Origin: Anisakis pegreffii
Lineage: Eukaryota > Nematoda > Chromadorea > Rhabditida > Anisakidae
NCBI GenBank assembly: GCA_035041965.1
Contig: JAPYMA010001512.1
Coordinates: 30,832 to 94,831 of the forward strand
DNA length: 64,000 bases
Direction of reading: 5' to 3'
Below the pieces are notes generated by a model. That model saw only the letters and a list, made by a program, of their open reading frames with translations, was not told the DNA's origin and made no database searches. This document shows, piece by piece, positions 38,788 through 51,245 of the stretch; position 1 is the first letter of the stretch; every line of letters begins with the position of its first letter. The position numbers and the translations under genes were made by a program.

Positions 38788-41700
38788 ATGAGTGAAGTGA
38801 ACAACGGAACACCCGATTCATCTGCTTCAAAAACCGATTCATCTACACGTATGGCATTGCTCAGTGATTTAAGAGTATTCGAGCTGAAACAAGAGCTGGA
38901 GAAGCGTGGTCTCGACAAAAATGGCATTAAAGTTGCTTTGGTGGAACGACTGGAATCGGTAGGACATTCATCTCTTAATTACAGAAAAACTGGAATTTGT
39001 ATTGATTGATCAAATATTTTTGCATAAAGGCTCATGAATTGATTAGTTGTATGATGAAAACGATTCACAGCATCATTTTATGAAGCATTAGCCGTGTAAA
39101 TGCAAGAGTGCCATGCGGCTGATATAAATCTATTTCAGGCTTTACGTGATGAAGGACACGATCCAGCCGAATTTTTGTTTAGTGTCGGTGATTACGGCAA
39201 AGGTTCAACACCCACAAAAGGTATCGTGTTGTGATTTTTAGCTTTTCGTAATTTAATATTTGTGGATATCAGAATTAGTCTAGTGGCTGAAGGATAATAT
39301 TGCTGTGTCAAATGAAATGATTTCGACGATATTCCATCGGAAACTATTCAACTGATGATTTCGTCCGCAATAATGGCTCAATACGTTTGTTCGGTCAGAG
39401 AAATCTCTCATACTTATGGCAGTCGAACGTATGGATTGCTCTACCGATGAAGTGATCAATCAGCATTTTCATTGACTTCAACAGTTTATCTCATATCCCA
39501 ACGAAATCAGTGATCAGTTTCATCTGTGGTTCATTACTCACGTGTCATCGTTTAGATTCCAGCACAAACCATTGTACTTATTTGATGTACTTATCTCAAC
39601 GAAAATCACAGTTGTCGTTCTTTCGCATCATTAGCCACTATCACCTCGTACAGCTCTCGAATTTTGCTCAACGTGGAAAAATATAATATCATCCTTCCTG
39701 AATGATATTTTAATCGTCTGTTTAGCAATGTCAATGATTTTGAACAGCAAAGACATATTTTCACAATGAACAGCAACGAATAGAATGAGTCAGTCAAAGC
39801 ATTTGATTGCGGTGACTCGATATGATGTGCAGTGTGGTGTTGCCATTATTATTATTATTATTATTGTTATTATCATGAGTTGTTTTGCCGTATTCAACAT
39901 ATCGATATGGTTGGATGGACGGATGGATGTTGGGTTTCTGAGAAGATGAGAACGGTGAAGGGTTGATGATGTCAGCTGGATTGTTGTTTTTGATAGAAAA
40001 GATGCAGAAACGATGGCTAACGCAAGCAAAGAATATGCATCCAAATTGGATTATTCGATATCTAGATGATAACTTGTCCGATGCACAGTGAAGCCAACAT
40101 GTCGTTATATGTATTGTTATTATGATTGACAGTGAAATTACTGCTGGAAATGCAGTCGGCTATCACCATTTCGTAATGTTTCACATGAAATTATCGAATC
40201 ATCAGCATGCTTGCCTAATTCTCAGAAGGAAGCAGTTTAAGAACACTCAAAAAAAGTTGATAATTCGTTTGGAAAATAGTTCGACCAATGTGAAATGAGA
40301 AAGTCGTGAAATAATCAAACGAAAACTGCAAAATGTTCGCGTATATCCTATTGAAAAACGGTACAGGTATACCCCCACCCTCACATCACATCATTTGGAG
40401 TTGGTATTATGCGGATGCTTGCAGTCTCTTGTGCCGACTCAAAAAAGAATTCGATCTGTTTTGATTCACAGTTGATAACTCAGTCAAGAAAAATGAACAC
40501 CAAGTTCATGAGATGTTCACTTTTTGCGTTCAGTCGTCGTGGAATTATTATTCTCGAAGTGGAAACAATGCTGAAATTACGATGTAACTGTCAAATGATT
40601 CGTTCACTCAAATACACGAACGAACACAATCCGTTGTGCCGTCTACCCGAGCAATCGGAATCTGTATAGTTGTAATCAGCGAAAAAGTGAAAAGCGCATG
40701 CAGTGGATGTTTGGTATCAATGATGAATGATCATCTGTAAGTGGACGGTATACCTGTATATAGATGAATATTGCAGTGGTCACGCAATCACAAGCAGGAA
40801 TAACCACCACCAACACCACCAGCAACGGCAGTAGCAGCAGCAGCAGCACACCAGTAACAGCAGTTGATGTGACAACCACAACAACAGTGTCGATTTGTCG
40901 CAATGATTCGAATAATAAAAGTCATGAGAATGATCAGAATCAAAGTAAAATCAAATCACCTCCTCCTCGACAACAACAAACTCAAAAAGATGAAGAAGAG
41001 CCAAATAATTTACTCATTGATGATGCTGAAAAGGTCCTTCATTCGTTCATATCTTCCCTCAAACAGTCACTCTAATCAAAGAACAATTATTCTGACGAAT
41101 TTTTTTCGTATTCATTTCATTTTAAATGCCTTTCTACAAATGACGGAATGTGTGAACATTTTGGATGGGAATGTTGCGTTGGGTGTTGGGCTATGCTCGG
41201 CTTTAGTGAGTGAGGCATTCATAGAGATCAAGATCATCCCAAAAGACTGAATTGAAATAATGTTTGGTAACAGTAACAGAGGTTTCTTGTGGGAGCGAGG
41301 AAAAGAAAACTAATCCATCCCACCGAGACGTTAAACTTAGCTATCTGTTGGATTTGGAGAATCAGTCAGAGTTGTCCAAAGGTCTATGAAAGTTATATCG
41401 GTGAATCGATAGTCAAACGAGCGAGCGAGTAATGAATCTGTTTAAAACATTTCGTATAATCATTTGAAATTTTCACAGTGCCATCCCTTCAATTTCATAA
41501 TGGAATGTAAATTGCATTCAGAAATAGTTGAATTGTTTGTTGTTTAAGCCAATGATAGAGTTGGATGACGAAGACGGCAAAAATGATGTTGATACGGAGG
41601 ATGAGCACGAAATGGAGGAGGAAATTATGATCGCACAAGATTCGGAGATAAATTCAGAAACCGAGAAAATGACAGGGGGTGGAATGGTGGGTGACGAGTC

Positions 41701-44700
41701 GGGAGGTAAGATGGAAGTGGAATCTGAATCATTTGAAGCCGAGTCGAAGGCAGATGAGGAAATGAAGTCAGCGAATAAGGGTGAGGAGAAGAATGTTGAT
41801 GAGAGGATGGATAGAACGGTGCAGAAGGGTGATGAGGAGGAGAGAAGTAAGAAGGATGATAGAGCTAAAGGGGGTGATAGTGAGAAAAGGGGATGTGGCA
41901 CGGAGCAAATGGATGAGGATAAGAAGTCGAGCACAGCCACTACAACAACATCAGCGGCACAGCAGTCGTCGTCACTATCGTCGAAGGCACACATCGTAAG
42001 TAGTGCCAAGACAGCGAGTACCATCAAGAAAACGAGCAATTCACTCTGGATCAAAGGTCTTGGCTCGGAAACGAAAGCCGCTGATCTAAAGGTTAGTCCG
42101 TAATTTATCGTCTTGATTGGATTATATTGAATTGTGAATTTTATTGAATAACCAAATATATTATCATCCCGTTGATGTTCACCCTTACTTACCGCATTAC
42201 TCAACTTCACTAACGATTAATAGTTTCACCACGCGATTCTGCGGCCTTTGTGCAGAGAAAATTTTTCGATCTATTAGTTAGTTTCCGGTAAATTTCGATA
42301 ATTTATTTTAGTTGTTTCAATTTTGCATTACGAATTAATTGATTACGCACCCACCGATTTCTTCTGCATTTGCTTTGATTAGCCAACTGAAGTGCAAATA
42401 AATGACTTCAGACGTTATTCGCGAAATGCGGTCGTGTTGTGACGGCGAAGATTTTCACGAGACGTCAACAACCGTCGAGTACGTGTTTTGGGTTCGTTAC
42501 GATGGTGGACACGAGTGCGGCTGAGGAATGTATTCGTTTATTCAACAAAACGCATATCAATGGGCATTTGGTCACTGTCGAAAGGGTATATTCTTTTCAT
42601 TTGGGTCATGGCATATCGTCTTTGATTTGATCCTTTTTCTAGATTATTGCAGCTTAATCAGTCTGTTGATCGATCGAATGCATGAAGTGTTGTTGTTTAG
42701 TTTTTGATGAGGTTATTCATCGTAATTCGAAAGAAGCGATGATTTGTTGCATTTTATTTTTGGAATCTTCCTACAGAGACGGACGGTAAAGTAAGCCCAA
42801 AGACTAAACTTTCACAGCGAACAATCTTGGAATGAATTACTTACTATTAGTTATCGTCATTGCGTAAAAATGAACACCCACATTACGAGATTACCTCAAT
42901 TCTTATTGCTTTTATGATGAGAGATACGTGTTTATCACCAACCAAGAAAAAAATAAATGTACGAAATTGGATCGACTAAAGGTAATGGTGAATGTTTAAG
43001 GCGGATCATTCAAGCATGCCTGCCGTCAAGTCAGGAACACAGAAGAAAGTGACAACAAGCACAACAGCGAGTAGCAGTACTCCGAGCAGTAAGAATAAAG
43101 AGTCAGTGAAAACTGTGGACGAGAAGAGTTCAGAGAAACGAAAAAGTGATAAAGTGGAGAGGTCGAGTGATCGGAAGCAAAACGACGACGCGAAAGCAGC
43201 TCGTAGTAGTAGTACGAGCAGCAGGACGGTACCGTCGAAGACGAAACGGATTCCCGTCACTGCACCGAGCAAATCGAGTTCAGGTATTATTATTATTTTA
43301 TTGATGTGTGATAATCGAAAAATTAAATTGTAGTTTTATTTGTTCGTACATGAAGGATGCGGGTAATGTGTATCCAAGTATAAAAAATTGCAGAAAAGGC
43401 GAGATCGGCAGCCGAGGTATCGTCGTCGAAAGCCGTTTCATCGTCATCACATCGTAACCGATCCCCGCCGGTCTTCCGCAAAGGACGTCGAGTGTTCGAA
43501 CGACCGTTGATCCACCACAGAGCACCCATCCGAGGTGCTCTATCGTCCCGTAAACCCACACGCATCTCACTCTCATCACGTCCTCCCTATCGAGGCTCAT
43601 TCTCATCACGTGGCTCACGTGGTGCCACACGCATTCTAATGTCCACTCGTGGTCGTCCGTTAGTATCTTCAGTGAGCACTCGTTATGATCCACACCACAA
43701 CACACATCATCGCGGCACTTATCACGGTCGTGGTGGTGGTATGCATCGAAGCTCGTTGATGTTACCAAGTCGATCGTCCACCGCGCGTTCATCATTCTAC
43801 GACCCATCCGGAACGGGTGCATCCTCACTGTCTGCATCGTATCGAGGCGGTGAGCTGCCGTCAAGACACCACTCGTCACAAGACTCTGCGTCGTGGGATC
43901 GTCGTGAGATGATGAATCTGATGCGAAGACGTGAAGAGGAGTTTCGTTTGAAGGAGGAAGAGTTGAAGTTGCAACGTGAACGTGAACGCATCAAATTCGA
44001 ACGTGAACGTATTGAACGTGAACGATTGGAGTTGGAGCAGTTGCGACAGGTGACGGCCATGTCAACGAACATGAACGTGGCGAGTGGCGGCACGGGCACT
44101 GGCAGTGCCTCCTCAATGCTACACGTGCAATCATCGCGTCACTCACGTACATCCAACTACGATGTGGACGATATGGATATGTCAAGGTTCGTTGAGTCAG
44201 TGCTCTATGCGAAGTTATGCGTTCGCGTTATTGCTATCCGTAATGATTTCAGCCATATGTGATCTGTGAATCATTTTCATTTATTTAAATTAATCAAATG
44301 ATTCTGATTAAGTAAATGCAGAAAGAAACATGTATTTTGCAGTGGAAGGCGAGGAGATTCGCGTGTTGGAAACGATCGATCGTCAGCACGACACATCTCG
44401 TCGACATCGTCGTCAATGTACGGAGCGAGAGGTGATACGAGACGTGAGTCGTCACGCGACGATGACTTGCGATCGCGTGTGCACTCGCATCGAGGTGGCA
44501 CGGCCGAACGAGAGAGGGAACGTGAAAGGGAACGTGAACGAGAGCGTGATCGTAGCAGACACGGTGTGTCGCTCTTATATTCATTTCTATTTTACTATAT
44601 TTCAGTATCATTTATATATTGGATTTTGACACTGAATTGATGTGCATGATGAATTTCTGAACGCATAAGTGCACGAATATTTATTGGCGTATTAATGAAT

Positions 44701-47679
44701 GATGAATATTCAGTGATGCGCGATACATACGAATATGGATCGTCAAGCGTACGTGGTTATGAGCATCGGCATCGAGGCGATTCGTTCGGGCGAAGAACCG
44801 AGTCATCACGTGCTGCTGTTCCTTCGTATGGTTAGTGTCTTTATCTCTTCATAATAATAATGATTATCGTCTAGTGATGTTATTTCAGTGGTTAGTTATA
44901 TTTATAGTATATATTACATTGCACAGTATTGCTTCATTTTTTACACATTTATAACGTATGCATTATCGTAAGATGCACTCGTTCTGCGGTGGCAGTTCTG
45001 CGGAAATTCGTCAAAGTTTTATGACTGAAATGGTTAACGAATATAGATCATCAAATAATTTCATAGGTTAATTATTGTTCAGTTTGAAGAGTAAAGTTGA
45101 GAGTAACATTCACTGTTGATCTGCAATAAAGTTTAGCATTATTATTTGATTTTACAATCAGTTCAGACAGCTGATAAACAAAGGAGCAGCTGAATGTTGC
45201 GGCAATTTGCAAACATAACTATTTCTGCATAAAGTTTGTGGTGCAGTTGTTTATTGTGAATGGTAGAGTTGAATGTTGGGAATGTGTGAAATTTATATTG
45301 CGTTATTTTTCAGTATTGTTGTTAACGAGAAAAATGTAATTTTGATGGTCAGTAATATAATTAATGATAATAAGCATGCAAGTGAAAATTCAGAAAATTA
45401 TTTGAAGCGATATTCAAGCGCATCATCTATCCACCACACACAACTTCTATGACACATTCGGTCAGTCAGTCGTCACCCTTGTTCCCTCCACCCTAAACAA
45501 TAACGCTGTCTTCTAATCGGCCATAAAGTTTCTTCTTGTTGAGTGTTATGCAGCAGCTGCAGCAATGGATCGTCGTCACCGCTTGAGTCTACAATATAAG
45601 AAAGTTGCATTGAAGCAAAACGACCTCATCAGTCATTGATGTTGGTGAATGCATCGAAATCAAGTTCATTATACGAAAGTCACGTACAAATATGTTTGCT
45701 TGCATCAAAAGATTCAATTTCAATCGTACAGATGATCACCTCGTCAGCTCTGCAGTTTTGTGCTCAGTCTCGTGAACATGCAACATCCCATCAGCAGTCA
45801 ACTTCGAATATGTTCATCTGACTCATCAACGACAATTTCAGAATGATATCTTCATGAGGTGCACCTCAGAAACCGCACTTAATCTGAGGAGAGCTCATTT
45901 TGTGCGTTTATCTAAGAATGTTGGAAGTGTTGGAATTGTATTTGATATGATTAAAGAAATAGTTCGTTGCGACTGCAATACCGAAAATCAGAGCGTAACT
46001 CAGTTACGCTGATACTAAAAAGTGAGTAAAAGCAGTTGGGAACGACTGTGTTTATGAAATAAATCGGCAACGGAATGGAACGAGTTGAGTGTGTGGAATG
46101 GAAATTTCGAATGATCATTCAAAGCAATTGCAAAGTGTCGACAAGATATCTTAAGGAACATCCATACTCAGTGATGTGAAAATGGAATTCTAAACAGTCA
46201 ATCAACGAATACTCCAAGCAAAGACGGTTGTCAGCTGAAGAGAGTGGTCAATGGTGGATTTTAGTCGAATGTTCAGCTAAACACTCGCAACGGGTTGAAC
46301 TTTATGGCCGACAGTTGAACGATTGTCGAGCAACTCAAGCGAAGAGAATGGTGGTAAGATAAAATGAAATGAGAATGAAAGAAGTGACAGCAGGAAAAGG
46401 ATATTATCAACGATCTCCACACGTGGTTTTGATAGTATCTGAATGATGGTATTTCGAGGTCACACTCAGTACGCAACGAATTTGAACGTATCTCGCGTGA
46501 ATGATGTTGATGATAGAAATGCGATGAGCAATGTGCAATGGACGACGAATAGTGGAGGTGGACGAGGAGGAGTGATTCTGAATTCAACGGGCAGCGCTTC
46601 GTTCACGGATCAGATGTACAATAGCAATCCGAACGCTAGTTCGCATAGCAACAGCGCCTTACATCGTAATACTCATAACAGTAACGCGTGGATGATGATG
46701 ATGACGCAGTCATCTAATCCCAATCAACTTCATCATAACGCTTCTAACAATGCTATGCCTGCCACTAATTCATATGCTCCGAATCAATGGCGGTCCTCAC
46801 AATACCATAGTTTGTATTAAATTACATTACGTTTTGTTTTATTTTATTCTTATTCGACGCCGAGGTATTATCTCATCATCAATCAGCTTTCTTGCTATGT
46901 AGTGAACGAGGAGAATCCATTGCACACTGAAAGTGAGTTAGGTGATTATTTTCACTGAATTATCCGCATCCAGTTGGGGTTGTGGAGTGCACTACGATCC
47001 ATCCGAATTACATTACGTTTTAATCCGTAAATGAAAACTCCAAAAATATCTTACAAGCCATGAAAAATATCCACTCGTAATAATCACCGTAATGCGTGCA
47101 CGGTGATGAATAATCACATTCTAAATCCGTATTCAATACAACACCATAAAATGTTCTCATCATAATCAGTGAGCGCTTCTCGATATGATATTCACTTTAT
47201 TTGTATAAAGTTGATCTTGAGTTAAGTACATCAATTTGCATTCATTCTCATGTAGTGTTGCATCAAATTGGGAATATATCTCTGGAGATGGTATAAATGC
47301 TTTAGAGTGACTCACCAAAAGACAGGTTACGATTGTTCCAATAGGGTTTGCATCTTGTTTTCTTTCATATTATGTTGACATGGAACAGTTTCTGTGCTAA
47401 CTGATGTACAGCAGAGTGCATAAAAGGTATGGCTAATAAATCAGAAATACTCATTGTAAAGAGTAGTGATGTTTCTTGGCGTAGTATTAAGGATACTGTA
47501 CTTCATAATGATGATAAGAGTTAATTTGAGGTGGTGCAGAATGGCCGTCGAATAGCAGTGGAGGATACGGTTCATCTCATAGTACGGCAGCACATTCTTC
47601 GTATGGAAAGCCGTATGAGAAGCCATATTCTAAATATGATTCGTACTCCACCAATAAATATTCATCTCGTCGTTATTAA
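38788..47679 (+). CDS. SAFB-like nuclear RNA-binding protein, SAP + one RRM (11 exons)
   Basis: Exons 38788-38958, 39139-39220, 40777-41033, 41549-42091, 42412-42585, 43001-43283, 43394-44186, 44343-44563, 44714-44830, 46459-46809 and 47531-47679 join in phase to about 1046 aa. The SAP domain is at residues 22-57 (LRVFELKQELEKRGLDKNG). A Ser/Thr-rich then acidic region precedes the RRM at 334-409, which runs from NSLWIKGLGSETKAADLK to THINGHLVTVER with RNP1 CFGFVTMV. A Lys/Ser linker, an Arg/Ser/Gly-rich region, an Arg/Glu coiled coil (about 673-722) and an Asn/Ser/Tyr-rich tail ending SSRRY follow. SAFB proteins bind scaffold DNA and RNA and act in chromatin, transcription and splicing. If the exon 10 donor at 46810 is not used, the protein ends at 46820 (1000 aa). 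The paralogue on the minus strand has the matching last exon, which supports the longer form. Confidence 0.92.
39846..39880 (+). repeat. ATT trinucleotide microsatellite
   Basis: About seven ATT units followed by an interrupted GTTATTATC tail, in intron 2 of the plus SAFB-like gene. Confidence 0.85.
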
Positions 47680-50600
47680 TAGTAATTATTTCGTGTATTT
47701 TAAGATTACTTATTATTTTATCATTTCATAATTGTTGGTGTTTATTATTTTTATTTTTTGAAATAATACTAGCGATGACAATCGAATAATAAGATTGTGA
47801 AAGCTGTCCAAACCACTTGTTTGCATAGACTTGATATATTCCATCGTCGTGTTTCGAGTTACTTATTATTGGTCAGTCTAAAATCATTTCAAATGATCTG
47901 ATAACAATCGTCTTTTAGAACAAGTGTTCCTGTTCGGTCTAAATTGCTTATGCGTAAATATACATTGATGTGAGTGTTACCATATTAATAGAATCGTGAT
48001 TTCTCGAACAATTATTTGCCTATTCATGCTTAACATTGGTATTTTTACTTTCACTATTATTGTTATAATATATTTGAAGTTGCAATGCCCAAAATCGTTT
48101 GGTGTTATAATTTTTGTTGTTATTTTCATAAATGGGCTGATTTTTCGTTCTTCATTTTGTCTTTAAATAATTTATTTTCGAGTTACTTTGAAAGGATTCA
48201 CTAAATCGCTTGATATCCTTCCTTATGATTTGTTATTTTTTGCATGTTATTGCGTTATTGTGTGGTTATCATTTTATTGCTGTTTCTATGATCATTATCG
48301 ATCTTTTTTTTGTTCTCATTCGTTTTCGGTCCATTCTGGTGGCATACTGCCGTGGAGATGATAGCAGAAATAGACAGTCTGGGATGTTTCGGCAATTCAA
48401 CAGAATGAGCTGAGCATCGATAGTGATTGCTCCAGATTGCGGAATAGAATTGAGCTACACACAGTGCTAGTTATAGCTTGTACTTCTTAGATCAATTTGA
48501 TTAAGTGTCACTCTAAGCTGTACAGTGAACAGCAAATAGACATTCCAGTTTCTTTCCTGTACTCTAATACTCTGAACTTTATTCTTTCCCTGGCAATAAC
48601 AATGGAAAACCGAAATAATATCGAAACATTGATATTCAGTTCAGTTTTATTGAGCAGCTCATAGTTTTTCGGATTTCATTTAACCCAGCTCATCATACTT
48701 AACTCTTCATTCGACTCATTTGTAGATGTGTTGACTCGCGGTGCATGTTCATTTCATTTCTTTTTAGTGTCATACTGTTATTGGATGAGAACTAAGTGTC
48801 CACGTTTATGCATCTTCATTTTATGCTACTCCGTTGTTATCAGTTTAATAAATGTATTCACTCTGTCGAGTTTGCTGCTTGAAAATTCAACATAAATGAG
48901 CATTCTATTCAATCAGTTGATCTGTTAATACGGGTACTTAAACAGTACTAATATCATCATGTGCTGAGATGTTCGGAAGTTCGAGTGAATGCTTCGATGA
49001 AATTCTTGAGAAAAAAAACATTTATTAAATCAGATCAGATATACAGATTAGATTAATCAAAATCATTGATGACACCATATTCCAATCGATTTGATATCTA
49101 AAAACTGCAATAAATCACGTTACGGTAAGTATGACACATCATATAACAACAACGCATGCAAATGAACGTTCGTTCTGCTGGGATCTCAATTAAAGATTTT
49201 AATGAAGGTGACAGCTTCGAGAGAAGATTCAAAATCAGTTGGAATCTGAATAAACACAAAGTTTGAGATTAGCCCGCAACCGTAGCCAAAAATCTGAAGG
49301 GTCATCTGCGAAGTGGATGGATGGAAGGCCAATTAAATTTACAATTCCAGTCTCATTTTCCAATTTAACACTCTGAATCTTCTGTTGATTTGAAGATTAT
49401 TGAAAATGTCAGCAACATAAAATCTTTTGCGGTTCTCCTCCCGTGGCGTTGGTGGCAGTTCTATGATCTGCGTTCCCATCAGGTAAATGCATCTTCAAAA
49501 TGACTAACAAAATATAATTCCTCATAAACCCATCAATTGAAAATTAAAATCTGAAGTAGTAATATACACAATAGCAGAACACTGTGAAATAATCATACAA
49601 AGGATTGCCGTGATTATAAAAAATTTCAACATCTCTAAAACGAAAGAAAAAAATATAATTTGCGAAATTTAGAACGCATAATGACAAGCATCAAAATGGA
49701 ATACAAACGTGACAGAAAATGTGAATGAGACAGCCGTTGAAAATAAAACAGTCATTTCGATAAAAGTCGAAGCATTCAATTGTACAAAGGAGAATAGATC
49801 TTCATCGTGCAAACGATAATATTATTTTACAGGATTGAGATGAATTTTATATGAAATGGATTAAGATCACTTCAAATTGTTTGAAAATTTGGAAACTTAA
49901 TACCATCAACAATTCCTAAGGATCAATCGAGCGATAGATCACATTTTGGATTCAAACGAATCAACATTGAATACGAACAACATTTCACCAACTGTTTTGT
50001 TATTTTTAGGACAGGATCCCGAATTTATATACTAATCGTAAGTGATAATTCTTGTTCGTCGACATCAACTATTTAGCCGGCGAGGGAGAACCCCGTCGGG
50101 GAGCGAAGCAACGGGGTCCCCGTTGGGAAACTGCCCCACGACCGACACTGTTGATGGCAGTCGCGCATCCCGAATGCAACATTAACAACTCCACTCCAAA
50201 TTCGATGCGAATAATTCAAATTCAAATTTGATAATTCAACAAAACAGAAATTCAAATAATTGTAGATATAAATAAGCGAATGAATGAGAATAAAACTTGA
50301 TGAGAGCATGAAACAATAAAACTTTAAAACGAGATAGAAATACGCAAAAATAAACGTTCTCACCAATAAATCGGGCATTCATCAAACGACCTCAACACAA
50401 CAAACATTAAAATCGCAAAGAAATCATCAACAAAAATCTATGCATGCATTCAATTATGGCTATAGCAATACGAAAATGACAAAAATTACACGAGAACGCC
50501 AAACTGCAAATAGAAATACACGAAAATTACAAAACAACTTCTCACATTTCAACGCCATAAAACTTTGATTTACTGCTTTTGAAAAAAAAATTAAAAGATC

Positions 50601-51245
50601 AATTTTACCCATTTGCTCACATTAAAATGATCAGTTCATTAATATATCATCGATCAATATATGACGAATAAAACTTCCACGAAAGAGAAAGAACAAGCCA
50701 AATACATAAAAAACAACAACAATCAAAACTCTCAAATTTCAAAATCGCTCTCAAATTTCTCTCATCACCAATTCGTTGCTGATATTTTCACTGCCGCGAC
50801 TCATTTCAGTGGCGATATCCTTGAAGTGCAATCAGAATCGAGCACTACCACTCGGCCAATTCATTCCTTAAATTCTCGAATGATATCACAAATGTGCATC
50901 AGAAACGTATTCCTCATTTTGAGACGCATTTTTTGCTTGAAAACATTCATTTTATGATTAGTGTTAACAGCTGGAATATTTGCAAATTTTTGCTGTATTT
51001 TATTTATCGCATGACTGGAATTGGCATCTTCCAAAAACATCCTCCGTTATTCTCTTTGCTTAAAAACTTGACCAAACCAATGATTCGAGTGCATCATACT
51101 TTTCAGAAGTGTTATTTAAAGAACCACATAAAACGATTACGAATGACAAAACCGAAAACTAAAGAAAAATACTCGCTGAAAATAATTTATTATATCAAAT
51201 GATGAGGGAAAGAAGATAAATAACCAAATGGATAAAGAAAATGAG
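47680..51245. other. Shared 3' spacer between convergent SAFB-like genes
   Basis: About 3.6 kb between the two stop codons. The left half is T-rich and the right half A-rich, as expected for two facing 3' UTRs. It contains the GC-rich palindromic island at 50075-50170 and no supported gene. Confidence 0.6.
50075..50170. other. GC-rich palindromic island between the two SAFB-like genes
   Basis: A block of about 95 bp far richer in GC than its flanks. It contains the perfect palindrome CAACGGGGTCCCCGTTG (50109-50125), an adjacent CCCCGTCGGGG (50091-50101) and GGGAAACTGCCCC. It can fold strongly. No tRNA, rRNA or splice pattern is recognised. Confidence 0.8.

Noticed and set aside
41518..42210. 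230-codon minus-strand frame opposite the acidic exon of the plus SAFB-like gene
   Set aside because: Ser/Leu/Phe-rich shadow of the Glu/Asp/Lys-rich exon; the plus frame continues into an RRM.
43298..43879. 193-codon minus-strand frame
   Set aside because: His/Met/Asp-rich shadow of the Arg/Ser-rich plus exon 43394-44186.
50073..50378. 101-codon minus frame over the GC-rich island
   Set aside because: Phe/Tyr/Leu-rich AT-derived first half and GC-island second half; no splice or family support.
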